Origin: an uncultured Bacteroidales bacterium
GTDB taxonomy: Bacteria > Bacteroidota > Bacteroidia > Bacteroidales > Bacteroidaceae
NCBI GenBank assembly: GCA_902783885.1
Contig: CACZSQ010000038.1
Location: 1-33,809, forward strand
Reading direction: 5' to 3'
Length of the DNA: 33,809 nt
Positions within the stretch are counted from its first letter, which is position 1. The number at the start of each line of letters is the position of its first letter. Positions 9,615 to 17,768 of the stretch are shown one piece after another. The notes below the pieces were generated by a model that worked only from the letters and a program-made list of their open reading frames with translations, searched no databases and was not told the origin of the DNA. A program made the translations under genes and the position numbers.

Positions 9615-12600
9615 TTATAGGTTTGGGAGTTTATGTTTTGACAGTAGCCTCTCGCCTTCTGCAAGGGAAATGCCACGGCGTTGGCAGTAGTCTGTAAACT
9701 GGACCTCGTCGATGTGGCCTACGGGGAAGTAGCGTGCTTCGGGATGGTTGATGAAGAGCCCGCAGATGGCAGTGGAAGGCTGTATGGAGTAGTGGTCGGT
9801 CAGTGTAATGTCCAGTTTCTGTTCAGCCTTCATTCGGTCGAAGACGATACGTTTGAGCGAGTGGTCGGGGCATGTGGCATAGCCAAAGGCCACGCGCAGG
9901 CTCCTCTGTTCTCCAAAGAGGCGTCGCTGGACCTTTTCGGCGGCAGCTTCTGCTAGGCGGGCACAGAGCGCGTGACTCATGAGGCGTTCCGTCTCATCGG
10001 CCGACTCTCCGACAGGTCGTGCCACTACGGTGAAGAGTCCCAGTTGGCTAATGTGTTGCTCATCGAAATAGTCGGAAAGGCATAGGAAGTGGCCAGTTAC
10101 GCTCTGACTTCGGAGCATTGGAAGAACGGTGCCGTCGGAGAGCACGATGTCGTTTTCGCGGCGTATAGCCGACTCGAATTGAGCTAATGCCTGCACCTGA
10201 ATCAATCCTTGTCCGATGGCGCGGTTCAATTCATGCTTTCCCTCGTTGAGGGTGCGTTCCGCCTCGGGATTTACGAGCTGTTGCTGCAGGCTTTCACCCT
10301 TAAAGCCCCAAAAGAGTAGGAACATCCGCCAGTCGATGAGGGCGGTGAGTTCCTCTAGGTCGAGCATCTGCCCTATGCCGAGCGTGAAATCTGTTTCTGG
10401 AATTCGTGCTGAGGTTTCATGCCATTCGATATGAGGTGCACGGAGGTTCGCTTCATCGTAGGGCACGATGGCGGGCCTGTGTTCACCATAGGCTTCTCGA
10501 ATCTGTTGTTGTTCTGCTTCCACTTGGGCGAGGGTGGCGGTAGGGTTCATCTGCAGGCGTTTGGCCAGAAGAGAGGTCTGTGAGGCATCGCCACCATAGA
10601 GGACGCCACCTTTGTAGAGGGGAGCCAGCCGCACGGCAGTGTGCACTGCTGAGGTGGTGGCACCGCCTACATTGATAGGTGTTGTGAGTCCTTCGCTCTC
10701 AAAGAGCTGGCAGAGCTGTTCCATCTCTTTCAGCGAGGGCGTAATCAAGCCGCTGATACCTACCAGACAAGGCTTGTGCTCGCGTGTGGCTGCCAGAATG
10801 GTTTCGTTCGGTACCATCACGCCGAGATCGATGACCTCGAAGCCGTTGCAGCTAAGCACGATGCTGACGATATTCTTGCCAATATCGTGTACGTCGCCGT
10901 TGGCCGTAGCCAGCACCACCCGCGGGCGGTCGGTGTCCTCAGCGCCTCGCTCGGCATCAATGGCCGGTTGCAACAGTGCTACGGCTTCCTTCATCACCTT
11001 GGCCGATTTCACCACCTGCGGCAGGAACATCTTGCCCTCGCCAAAAAGTTGCCCGATGTGTTCCATAGCCTGCATGAGCGGTTGCTCGATGACCGCGATG
11101 GGTCGCCCGTATTTCTCCAGCGCCTCGGGGATATCCTCGGCCAGATGGCTGCTGTCGCCCTTGCTCAGGGCATAGCTCAGGCGCTCCTCTATGCTGCGAC
11201 TGCGCCATGTCTCGACAGCGGTCGCCGCATTCTTGTTGTCTTCAGCAACCGCCAGTAGGTCGGATGCCACGGCAATCAGACGATCTGTTGCCTCGTCGTC
11301 GCGGTTGAGGATAACGTCCTCCACAGCCTTCAGCAACTCGGGGGCGATGTCATCATACGCCTGCAGCATTGACGGATTCACGATGGCCATATCCAATCCG
11401 GCATGGATGGCATGGTAGAGGAACACCGAGTGCATGGCCTCGCGCACACGATTATTACCGCGGAAGCTGAAGGAGAGGTTGCTCACGCCGCCGCTGGTCT
11501 TGGCCTCCGGCAGGTTCTTCTTGATCCACTCCACAGCGCGGATGAAGTCATAGGCGTATGCCTGATGCTCTCGCAGTCCAGTGCCAACGGACAGGATATT
11601 CACGTCGAAGATAATATCCTGCGGCGGAAAACCGATGCCCGTTAGCAGGTCATAGGCACGGCGTGCGATGGCAGTCTTGCGCTCGAAGGTGGTAGCCTGA
11701 CCCTCCTCGTCGAAGGCCATTACCACTGCGGCAGCGCCCAAATGTCGCAATTCCTGAGCCTTGTGCAAGAATTCCTCGGGGCCGTTCTTGAGGCTGATAG
11801 AGTTGACGATGCTCTTGCCTTGTACGTTCTTCAGGCCAGCGATGACGGTGTCCCAGTCCGACGAGTCAATCATCACGGTGGCGTGTGCTACAGCTGGGTC
11901 GCTCGTGAGGTAGCGGCAGAACGTCTGCATCTCTTCTCGGCTATCAAGCATGGCATCGTCCATATTGATGTCGATGACAGTGGCTCCACCTTCTATCTGC
12001 TGGCGGGCCACGGCCAGCGCTTCATCGTAGTGCTTCTCGGCAATCAGTCGGGCAAACTTGCGGGAACCAGCTACATTGGTGCGTTCACCTACATTGATGA
12101 AGTTTTGCGTCTTGGGGTCGATGAGCAGGGCATCCAGTCCTGCCAACCAAAGGCGGTTGTCAGCCTCTGGCAGCTGTCGGGGCTTCAGCCCGTCGAGTGC
12201 TTCGCGGATGGCGCGGATGTGACATTCGTCTGTTCCGCAGCATCCCCCGGCAATGTTCAGCAGTCCTGCCTGGGCCATTGCACGCAGGTGTCTGGCGGTA
12301 TAGTGGGGCAGTTCCTCGTATTCGCCCATCTCATTGGGTAATCCCGCATTCGGGTAGAGCGACAGATAGACGGGGATGCGTCGCGAGAGTTGTTCCACAA
12401 AGGGACGTAGCTCCGTCACGCCGAAGGAGCAGTTGAGGCCGAAGCTGAGCAGGCGAGGGTAGTGGGCAATGCTGATGTAGAAAGCCTCCAAGGTCTGTCC
12501 TGTCAGTGTGCGCCCGCTGCGGTCATTGATTGTCGCTGACACCATCACGGGCACAGGTTCTCGACGTTTCTCATTCAGTTGCTGGATAGCATAGAGTGCA

Positions 12601-13094
12601 GCCTTGGCATTGAGTGCATCATAGCAAGTCTCCAGCAAAAGAATATCCACTCCACCTTGCAGCAATGCCGCTGCCTGTTCGCGGTAGGCGTCAGCCATCT
12701 CGTCGAACGACACCGCACGGCTCCCTGGCTGTTCCATGTCTGCTGCCAGCGAGAGGGATTTGGGTGTTGGCCCCATTGAGCCGGCCACCCACACCTTGCG
12801 GTCGTGTTGCTCATCAGCCACACGACGTGCAATCTGTGCTCCCGCCAGTGCCATCTCTGCAGCTTGCGCCTCCAAGTCGTATTCATGCTGACTGATACGG
12901 TTGCTGGAGAACGTGTTGGAGGTGATGATGTCTGCCCCCGCAGAGATATAGTCACGATGAATCGAGGCAATCAGATTGGGCATTGTCAGGTTCAGTGCAT
13001 CGTTGTTACCGGTGATGCCCTGTGCCTGAATCTTGGTGCCCATGGCTCCGTCAAGAATCAGGATTCGTTGTTTCAGATGCTCCTCAATCGTCAT
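9615..13094 (-). CDS. metH: cobalamin-dependent methionine synthase, full length
   Basis: This 1159-residue enzyme transfers a methyl group from 5-methyl-THF to homocysteine. All four modules are present: a homocysteine-binding barrel with Zn ligands Cys222, Cys285 and Cys286 (LNCSFG, GGCCGTD); a pterin-binding barrel (FINVGERTNVAGS, about 325-590); the B12 cap and Rossmann domain with the lower axial His736 in DVHDIGKNIV; and the C-terminal AdoMet reactivation domain from about 865, ending in RVAFGYATCPDH. It is only slightly shorter than the E. coli enzyme (1227 aa). Because the reactivation domain is retained, it should be repairable by reductive methylation. It depends on B12. A promoter candidate precedes it, so it may be transcribed separately from metY as well as by read-through. 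Confidence 0.97.
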   Translation of the reverse strand: MTIEEHLKQRILILDGAMGTKIQAQGITGNNDALNLTMPNLIASIHRDYISAGADIITSNTFSSNRISQHEYDLEAQAAEMALAGAQIARRVADEQHDRKVWVAGSMGPTPKSLSLAADMEQPGSRAVSFDEMADAYREQAAALLQGGVDILLLETCYDALNAKAALYAIQQLNEKRREPVPVMVSATINDRSGRTLTGQTLEAFYISIAHYPRLLSFGLNCSFGVTELRPFVEQLSRRIPVYLSLYPNAGLPNEMGEYEELPHYTARHLRAMAQAGLLNIAGGCCGTDECHIRAIREALDGLKPRQLPEADNRLWLAGLDALLIDPKTQNFINVGERTNVAGSRKFARLIAEKHYDEALAVARQQIEGGATVIDINMDDAMLDSREEMQTFCRYLTSDPAVAHATVMIDSSDWDTVIAGLKNVQGKSIVNSISLKNGPEEFLHKAQELRHLGAAAVVMAFDEEGQATTFERKTAIARRAYDLLTGIGFPPQDIIFDVNILSVGTGLREHQAYAYDFIRAVEWIKKNLPEAKTSGGVSNLSFSFRGNNRVREAMHSVFLYHAIHAGLDMAIVNPSMLQAYDDIAPELLKAVEDVILNRDDEATDRLIAVASDLLAVAEDNKNAATAVETWRSRSIEERLSYALSKGDSSHLAEDIPEALEKYGRPIAVIEQPLMQAMEHIGQLFGEGKMFLPQVVKSAKVMKEAVALLQPAIDAERGAEDTDRPRVVLATANGDVHDIGKNIVSIVLSCNGFEVIDLGVMVPNETILAATREHKPCLVGISGLITPSLKEMEQLCQLFESEGLTTPINVGGATTSAVHTAVRLAPLYKGGVLYGGDASQTSLLAKRLQMNPTATLAQVEAEQQQIREAYGEHRPAIVPYDEANLRAPHIEWHETSARIPETDFTLGIGQMLDLEELTALIDWRMFLLFWGFKGESLQQQLVNPEAERTLNEGKHELNRAIGQGLIQVQALAQFESAIRRENDIVLSDGTVLPMLRSQSVTGHFLCLSDYFDEQHISQLGLFTVVARPVGESADETERLMSHALCARLAEAAAEKVQRRLFGEQRSLRVAFGYATCPDHSLKRIVFDRMKAEQKLDITLTDHYSIQPSTAICGLFINHPEARYFPVGHIDEVQFTDYCQRRGISLAEGERLLSKHKLPNL

Positions 13095-13120
13095 TGTAGG
13101 CTCAGTTTTTTATTGACCGT

Positions 13121-13129
13121 GCAAAGATA
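13121..13129 (-). promoter_or_regulatory. -7 box of a metH promoter
   Basis: Read on the minus strand this is TATCTTTGC, a perfect TAnnTTTG box with the frequent trailing C, 26 bp before the metH start. The -33 region is only T-rich (around 13150-13155), so the promoter may be weak. It lies in the 77-bp gap between metY and metH. Confidence 0.5.
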
Positions 13130-13171
13130 GGCAGAATTAATAGAAAGATAAAAAATATGAGTTAAAATATG

Positions 13172-14476
13172 TCACGCTTTCTCCAATGCCTGCGCGATAT
13201 CCTCCAGAATATCGTCGATGTGCTCAGTGCCAATGCTCAGTCGCACGGTGGCGGGCGTGATGTGCTGTTCAGCCAGTTCTTCGGGCGAGAGCTGCGAATG
13301 GGTGGTGGTATAGGGGTGTATGACGAGGCTCTTCACATCGGCCACGTTGGCCAGCAACGAAAAGATCTGCAATGCATCAATGAAGCGCCAGGCCTCCTCC
13401 TGCCCGCCTGCTATCTCGAAGGTGAAGATGCTACCACCGCCCTGTGGAAAGTAACGCTCGTAGAGCGCATGGTCGGGGTGGTTGGGTAGGCTGGGGTGGT
13501 TCACGCGAGCCACCTTGGGGTGACGATTCAGGAAATCCACCACTCGCAGCGCATTCTCCACATGCCTTTCCACTCGTAGGCTCAGTGTCTCCACACCTTG
13601 TAGCAGGATCCATGCGTTGAAGGGTGAGATGGCAGCTCCCGTGTCTCGTAAGAGCACCGCACGGATGCGGGTCACGAAGGCGGCAGCACCTGCCACGTCG
13701 GCAAACACGGCACCATGGTAAGAGGGGTCGGGTTTGGCCAGGCTGGGGAATCGGTCGGCATTGGCTTTCCAGTCAAAGCTGCCGCCATCCACGATGATGC
13801 CGCCCAGCGAGCTGCCGTGACCGCCCAGAAACTTAGTGGCAGAGTGAACCACAATGTCGGCACCGTGCTCAAGAGGCCGGATTTGGTAAGGGGTACCGAA
13901 TGTGTTGTCGATGATCAGGGGGAGTCCGTGGCGGTGGGCCACAGCGGCCACGCCCTCTATGTCCGTTACTCCTGAGTTGGGATTCCCGAAGGTTTCGGCA
14001 TAGATGGCTTTCGTGTTGGGGCGGATGGCCGCTTCGAGGGCCTCGAGGTTGTTGACATGGACGATGGAATTGCTGATGCCCTGCGCTGCCAGTGTGTGCG
14101 TTATCAGATTATAGGAACCACCGTAGAGGTCGTCAGCTGCCACGATATGGTCGCCAGCCTGCGCAATGTTCTGCAGCGCGTAGGTTACAGCTGCCGCACC
14201 GCTGGCCACTGCCAGCCCGGCCACGCCGCCCTCCAATGCTGCCACGCGGTCCTCCAGCACACCCTGTGTTGAATTGGTCAGACGCCCGTAGATGTTGCCT
14301 GGGTCACGGAGGCCGAAGCGGTCGGCAGCGTGTTGCGAATTGCGGAACACGTAGCTCGTGGTCTGATAGATAGGTACTGCGCGTGCATCCGTTGTGGGGT
14401 CGGCGTTCTCTTGTCCTACGTGCAATTGCAACGTCTCGAATCTCAGTTTTCGTTCTTGTGCCATAATCGTACTCAT
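13172..14476 (-). CDS. metY: O-acetylhomoserine sulfhydrylase (Cys/Met metabolism PLP enzyme)
   Basis: This 434-residue member of the gamma-family of PLP enzymes has the PLP Lys at 215 in VVHSATKFLGGHGSSLGG. FETLQLHVGQ near the N-terminus, IYQTTSYVF and the long size match O-acetylhomoserine sulfhydrylases, which form homocysteine directly from sulfide, rather than the shorter cystathionine gamma-synthases and lyases. The product feeds MetH, encoded next. Starts at 14476 (MSTIMAQER) and 14464 (MAQERKLRF) are both possible. The first is chosen because an A-rich stretch precedes it. The symbol is assigned by family and context, so O-succinylhomoserine use cannot be excluded. Confidence 0.9.
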   Translation of the reverse strand: MSTIMAQERKLRFETLQLHVGQENADPTTDARAVPIYQTTSYVFRNSQHAADRFGLRDPGNIYGRLTNSTQGVLEDRVAALEGGVAGLAVASGAAAVTYALQNIAQAGDHIVAADDLYGGSYNLITHTLAAQGISNSIVHVNNLEALEAAIRPNTKAIYAETFGNPNSGVTDIEGVAAVAHRHGLPLIIDNTFGTPYQIRPLEHGADIVVHSATKFLGGHGSSLGGIIVDGGSFDWKANADRFPSLAKPDPSYHGAVFADVAGAAAFVTRIRAVLLRDTGAAISPFNAWILLQGVETLSLRVERHVENALRVVDFLNRHPKVARVNHPSLPNHPDHALYERYFPQGGGSIFTFEIAGGQEEAWRFIDALQIFSLLANVADVKSLVIHPYTTTHSQLSPEELAEQHITPATVRLSIGTEHIDDILEDIAQALEKA

Positions 14477-14533
14477 TTTATTATTGAATGTGATTGTGTT
14501 GTGGTTGTTTGTTTTTTTTGTATGATTTCGGCT

Positions 14534-14567
14534 GCAAAGATACGTATTTATGGAAATATCTTCCAAA
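14534..14567 (-). promoter_or_regulatory. promoter of the metY-metH-metF-cysK series
   Basis: On the minus strand TTTG (14567-14564) is followed after 21 bp by TATCTTTGC (14542-14534), an essentially perfect Bacteroidetes promoter. The start point would lie near 14527. The remaining leader of about 50 nt is A/C-rich and unstructured, so no riboswitch or leader peptide is seen. Confidence 0.75.
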
Positions 14568-14594
14568 TTATTTTTATAATTCAGAAAAAGACAC

Positions 14595-14603
14595 TACATT
14601 TGC
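14595..14603 (+). promoter_or_regulatory. -7 box of the Lrp/AsnC gene promoter
   Basis: TACATTTGC matches TAnnTTTGC exactly. The -33 region at about 14571-14575 is a run of T without a clear TTTG. It lies back to back with the metY promoter, 27 bp away, so one regulator bound between them could affect both. Confidence 0.55.
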
Positions 14604-14614
14604 CCAGTTGATTA

Positions 14615-14633
14615 GATGATTATTATCATTCTC
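14615..14633 (+). promoter_or_regulatory. palindromic operator candidate in the lrp leader
   Basis: The core ATGAT-TATT-ATCAT (14616-14629) is a perfect 5-bp inverted repeat. The 19-bp site agrees with the classical Fur box at 15 of 19 positions by eye. It lies just after the predicted start of the lrp transcript. It could equally be an autoregulatory site for the Lrp-like protein, since AT-rich palindromes are common for that family. The regulator is not determined. Confidence 0.35.
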
Positions 14634-14668
14634 TTTTATTCATGAGCTCATTCTTGGAATAAATCACT

Positions 14669-15130
14669 ATGGAACAGTTAGACAAGACTGATATTGCCAT
14701 TCTCCGTGCGCTTCAACGCAATGCAAAACTCACCACCAAAGAGCTGGCAGACGCCGTTCACCTGACGCCTACGCCAGTTTTTGAACGCCTGAAGCGCCTG
14801 GAGCGACAGGGAATAATAAAACAATATATTGCAGTGCTGGATGCTCGCAAGCTCGACCGTGCCTTCATCGTCTTCTGTAGCGTTAAGCTCTCGCGTATGA
14901 ACCACGATATCGCCCTTGACTTTGTTCGTCGTATTGCTGAAATTCCCGAAGTCACTGAGTGTTACAACATCTCGGGTGACTTCGACTATCTCCTCAAGAT
15001 AAATGTCCGAGACATTGCCCAGTATCAGGAGATCTTGCTCAATAAGCTTGGCGTCATCGACAGCCTTGGCTCCGTGAAAAGCTCCTTCGTAATGGACGAA
15101 ATCAAACACGACTACGGCATCAGCCTCTAA
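14669..15130 (+). CDS. Lrp/AsnC-family transcriptional regulator
   Basis: This 153-residue protein has the typical two parts: an N-terminal winged HTH (LDKTDIAILRALQRNAKLTTKELADAVHLTPTPVFERLKRL, about 4-45) and a RAM/AsnC ligand-binding domain whose signature appears in VTECYNISGDFDYLLKINV. Such proteins form octamers and respond to amino acids, often Leu, Met, Lys or Asn. Divergence from the methionine/cysteine module suggests, without proving, that it regulates metY and responds to methionine or a related amino acid. A strong terminator follows its stop. Confidence 0.93.
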   Translation: MEQLDKTDIAILRALQRNAKLTTKELADAVHLTPTPVFERLKRLERQGIIKQYIAVLDARKLDRAFIVFCSVKLSRMNHDIALDFVRRIAEIPEVTECYNISGDFDYLLKINVRDIAQYQEILLNKLGVIDSLGSVKSSFVMDEIKHDYGISL

Positions 15131-15143
15131 TCATGAATAGATA

Positions 15144-15181
15144 AAAAGCCCAACTTCTGAAAGCGATGAAGTTGGGCTTTT
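15144..15181. terminator. strong bidirectional terminator after lrp
   Basis: AAAAGCCCAACTTC (15144-15157) and GAAGTTGGGCTTTT (15168-15181) form a perfect 14-bp stem with a 10-base loop. T runs on either strand let it work in both directions. It separates lrp from the convergent GH31 gene. Confidence 0.92.
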
Positions 15182-15211
15182 GCATGGTGCTTTGATAGAA
15201 TGCCAAAAAAG

Positions 15212-15269
15212 GTATATACGAAAGTGAAAACACGTATATACGAGTTTGCTCTTTCGTATATACGTGTTT
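15212..15269. repeat. three GTATATACG repeats, two forming a 16-bp hairpin
   Basis: AAACACGTATATACGA (15228-15243) and TCGTATATACGTGTTT (15254-15269) are a perfect 16-bp inverted repeat with a 10-base loop. Each arm contains the self-complementary decamer CGTATATACG. A third GTATATACG lies at 15212-15220 without a partner. The hairpin lies 13 bp past the GH31 stop on the minus strand, so it may be that gene's terminator, although its T run is short (TTTT). Confidence 0.7.
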
Positions 15270-15281
15270 CTGAACGCTCGC

Positions 15282-17699
15282 TTATAGCTTGATGCTGACG
15301 GGGCGACCGGTGTAGGTGACGGTGTGGACGACATCACCTGGGAGGTGTATGCGGAAATGGCGTGAGGCCAGCATTCCGGGGAAGGAGCCTGTGCGTGTGC
15401 CAATTGTGAGCCGACGGCTGCGGTCGTTCCAGCGGATGGGAATCTCGGTGTAGGCTCCTTGCTCGTAACGGTAGGAGTCGCCTTCGTCCTCATAGAGGGT
15501 GAAGGTTGCGTCGGCGCCGGGATAGATGATGAGCTCTAAGTCGTCCCATGGACGCTCAGAGGCGTACTGCACATCGGGGCCTATAGGCAAGATGCTACCG
15601 GCCCGCACGTAGAGCGGACTGTGGGAAAGGGGGATGGTGGCTGTCACCGTCTGACTGCCCTGCAGGCGCTCGCCCGTCCAGAAGTCGTACCAATCCGTAC
15701 CTGCGGGCAGGTAAGCTTCGTAGGTGTGGCTCTTAGACCAGTCTGTTGTGGGATATGCTTTGGCGTTGCTGTCGTTGTCGTTCTGCTTGTTCCATCCTGT
15801 GAGTTCATCGGTGCGGACGATTTTCTCCTCGGTGTAGAGCGGCCTGGTCACAGGAACTGCCAACAGCGCCCGCCCAAACATATACTCTGAGTTCATGTCC
15901 CAAACCTTCTTGTCATTTGGAAAGTCCATCACAAGGGCTCGCATGAACGTATCATCGTGGCGCGACACTTGCCACGAAGTACTATATATATAAGGTAACA
16001 GACGATAGCGGAAGCGCACGGCATCTACGAGTGCGTCATAGACTGGCTGGCCGGCTTGTCCGTAGTAATAGAGCTCCCGATATACATCGGTGCCGTGGCT
16101 GCGCATCATAGGGCAGAGGGCTCCAAACTGCATCCAACGGACGTAGAGTTCCTGGAACTGTGGGTTGCGGGTTGCGGAGTTGTGCCCGAGGGTGTTATAA
16201 GCACCGGCGAAGAAGCCGCCGATGTCGGTGTTCACCTGAGGGTTGGCGGTGAGGCTGTAGTTGAGGCAAAGGGGAATCTGCTTGCGCAGGTTCTCCCAAC
16301 TGGAGCCAATGTCGCCGCTCCAGGTGTTGGCGCCTGTGCGCTGCTGCCCGGCGAAGTAGCTGCGTGTAAGGATGAAACAGCGCTTGTCGGCATCGACGGC
16401 GCGCTGGTTAGCATAAACACCCTCAACGGTGGCTAGCGGGAATGCGTTGCGCACACTGCGGTAGGATCCACGCTGTGCATCGGCGGTGGCGATGACCTCA
16501 TCCAGATCGCTTTCCTTGAAGCTGAGGTGGTCGGGGTCGGTGGAATCCATCCACCACGCATCGATGCCCATCTTGTGAAGACGCGTGAGGTTCTGCCAGT
16601 AGATGCTGCGGGCCTCGCTGGAGTAAGGGGTATAGCAGCGCACGCCGCTGGGATAGTCCATGCGCGGTGGCCACATGGGCAGGCCGCTCTGCGGCCATGT
16701 CTCGAAGCCCATGAGATAGCCTTTCTCAGCCATTTGCCTGTAACCTTTGGTTTCAGGACCGAAACTGGCCCAGATGCTGATGCTCATGTGCGCATGGTAC
16801 TTTCTATGGACATCGTCGATCATTCGCTGGGCGCCTTGAAATTCCTCGTTGAGAAACTCCATGGCATTCCAATTGTAGTTGCTGCCCCAGTACTGCCAGT
16901 CCTGGATGATGCCGTCGAAGGGTACGCCGAGGCTGCGATATTTGTCAACAACTTCGAGAAGCTCGCCCTGACTCTTGTAGCGCTCGCGGCTTTGGTGGAA
17001 ACCGTAGGTCCACAGAGGAAGCATGGGCGCTTTTCCTGTGAGATGGCGCAACTCACGGATGACTCCGTCGGCAGAGCCGCCATAGGTGAAGTAGTAGTCC
17101 ACGCCTTCGCCTACCTGTGACTCCAATGTGACTCCTGCGCGACTGTCAAACTGGGTAGGGGAGTAGTTGTCCCAGTAAATGCCATAGCCTTTCAAACTTT
17201 GGAACACGTTGGCGTAGTCCTCGAGGTTGGACTGTATCATCAACCTGTTCTCACCGCGCTGGCTCATCTTGCCGTTCTGTAGCATTCCGATGCCGTAGAG
17301 GGGCTCGTCGTTGTCCAAGAGCCACGACTGGCGCACGCGATAGCGTCCGCTGTCAGGACCGTTGGTAATCGGTGTGAGGGCGTAGTCGCCCTCGCTCACG
17401 AGGTGGCGTCCCTTGGCATCGGCGAAGCTGACCTGCCCCGTGGCGTGGTTGACGCTGACGCTCAGCGCAGAACTGGTGTAAGTCGTAAGGTTCCCCTGAG
17501 TACGTGTCTTCACCTTTACGGCCTCGGGTGTTGCTGTGACTACAAAGCTGTTGCATCGCTGTACCGCTCCGCCCTCGGCGCTTTTCTGAATGCGTACGGT
17601 CTGTGGGGTGAAGAATGTAACGACTTGCGCGACGGCCGTCTGTGCAACCATCAGGGTGATGAGGGTCATCAGTTGATGACGTAAACTGTTCCTATCCAT
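15282..17699 (-). CDS. secreted GH31 glycoside hydrolase (alpha-glucosidase/alpha-xylosidase family)
   Basis: This 805-residue protein begins with a signal peptide ending near VAQTAVAQ. An N-terminal beta-sandwich is followed by the GH31 barrel (GFHQSRERYKSQGELLEVVDKYR, IIQDWQYWG). The nucleophile is Asp385 in DAWWMDSTDPDH and the acid/base is Asp463 in TWSGDIGSSWE. C-terminal beta domains follow, including a DUF5110-like end with YPGADATFTLYEDEGD. The family cleaves alpha-linked glucose or xylose from oligosaccharides. The WWMDSTDPD signature resembles alpha-xylosidase-type members from Bacteroidetes, but the substrate is not settled by sequence. No SusC/SusD pair is nearby. It follows kbl on the same strand with a hairpin between them. 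Confidence 0.93.
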   Translation of the reverse strand: MDRNSLRHQLMTLITLMVAQTAVAQVVTFFTPQTVRIQKSAEGGAVQRCNSFVVTATPEAVKVKTRTQGNLTTYTSSALSVSVNHATGQVSFADAKGRHLVSEGDYALTPITNGPDSGRYRVRQSWLLDNDEPLYGIGMLQNGKMSQRGENRLMIQSNLEDYANVFQSLKGYGIYWDNYSPTQFDSRAGVTLESQVGEGVDYYFTYGGSADGVIRELRHLTGKAPMLPLWTYGFHQSRERYKSQGELLEVVDKYRSLGVPFDGIIQDWQYWGSNYNWNAMEFLNEEFQGAQRMIDDVHRKYHAHMSISIWASFGPETKGYRQMAEKGYLMGFETWPQSGLPMWPPRMDYPSGVRCYTPYSSEARSIYWQNLTRLHKMGIDAWWMDSTDPDHLSFKESDLDEVIATADAQRGSYRSVRNAFPLATVEGVYANQRAVDADKRCFILTRSYFAGQQRTGANTWSGDIGSSWENLRKQIPLCLNYSLTANPQVNTDIGGFFAGAYNTLGHNSATRNPQFQELYVRWMQFGALCPMMRSHGTDVYRELYYYGQAGQPVYDALVDAVRFRYRLLPYIYSTSWQVSRHDDTFMRALVMDFPNDKKVWDMNSEYMFGRALLAVPVTRPLYTEEKIVRTDELTGWNKQNDNDSNAKAYPTTDWSKSHTYEAYLPAGTDWYDFWTGERLQGSQTVTATIPLSHSPLYVRAGSILPIGPDVQYASERPWDDLELIIYPGADATFTLYEDEGDSYRYEQGAYTEIPIRWNDRSRRLTIGTRTGSFPGMLASRHFRIHLPGDVVHTVTYTGRPVSIKL

Positions 17700-17713
17700 G
17701 TTTTTCTAATGAA

Positions 17714-17747
17714 ACACTCCCCTTCCCACCCGTGGGGAGGGGAGTGT
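17714..17747. repeat. G/C-rich hairpin between kbl and GH31, related to the coding palindromic element
   Basis: ACACTCCCCTTCCC (17714-17727) and GGGGAGGGGAGTGT (17734-17747) form a 14-bp stem with one G-U pair and a 6-base loop. It shares the ACTCCCC...GGGAGGGG core with the elements in feoAB and GH2. It sits 14 bp before the GH31 start codon. It may attenuate transcription from kbl, but no clear T run follows on the minus strand. Confidence 0.65.
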
Positions 17748-17768
17748 GAGATGAAGAGTTTTATTTCT

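Noticed and set aside
9608-9676. N-terminal extension of MetF into metH
   Set aside because: It lies wholly in the metH 3' end and spacer, and the family N-terminus begins after ATG 9607.
14477-14533. SAM or cobalamin riboswitch upstream of metY
   Set aside because: The leader after the predicted start point is about 50 nt, A/C-rich and without stems. The 77-bp metY-metH gap is also too short and shows no conserved cores.
15212-15269. CRISPR array
   Set aside because: The repeats are 9-10 bases, palindromic and only three in number, with unequal short spacers and no cas genes nearby.
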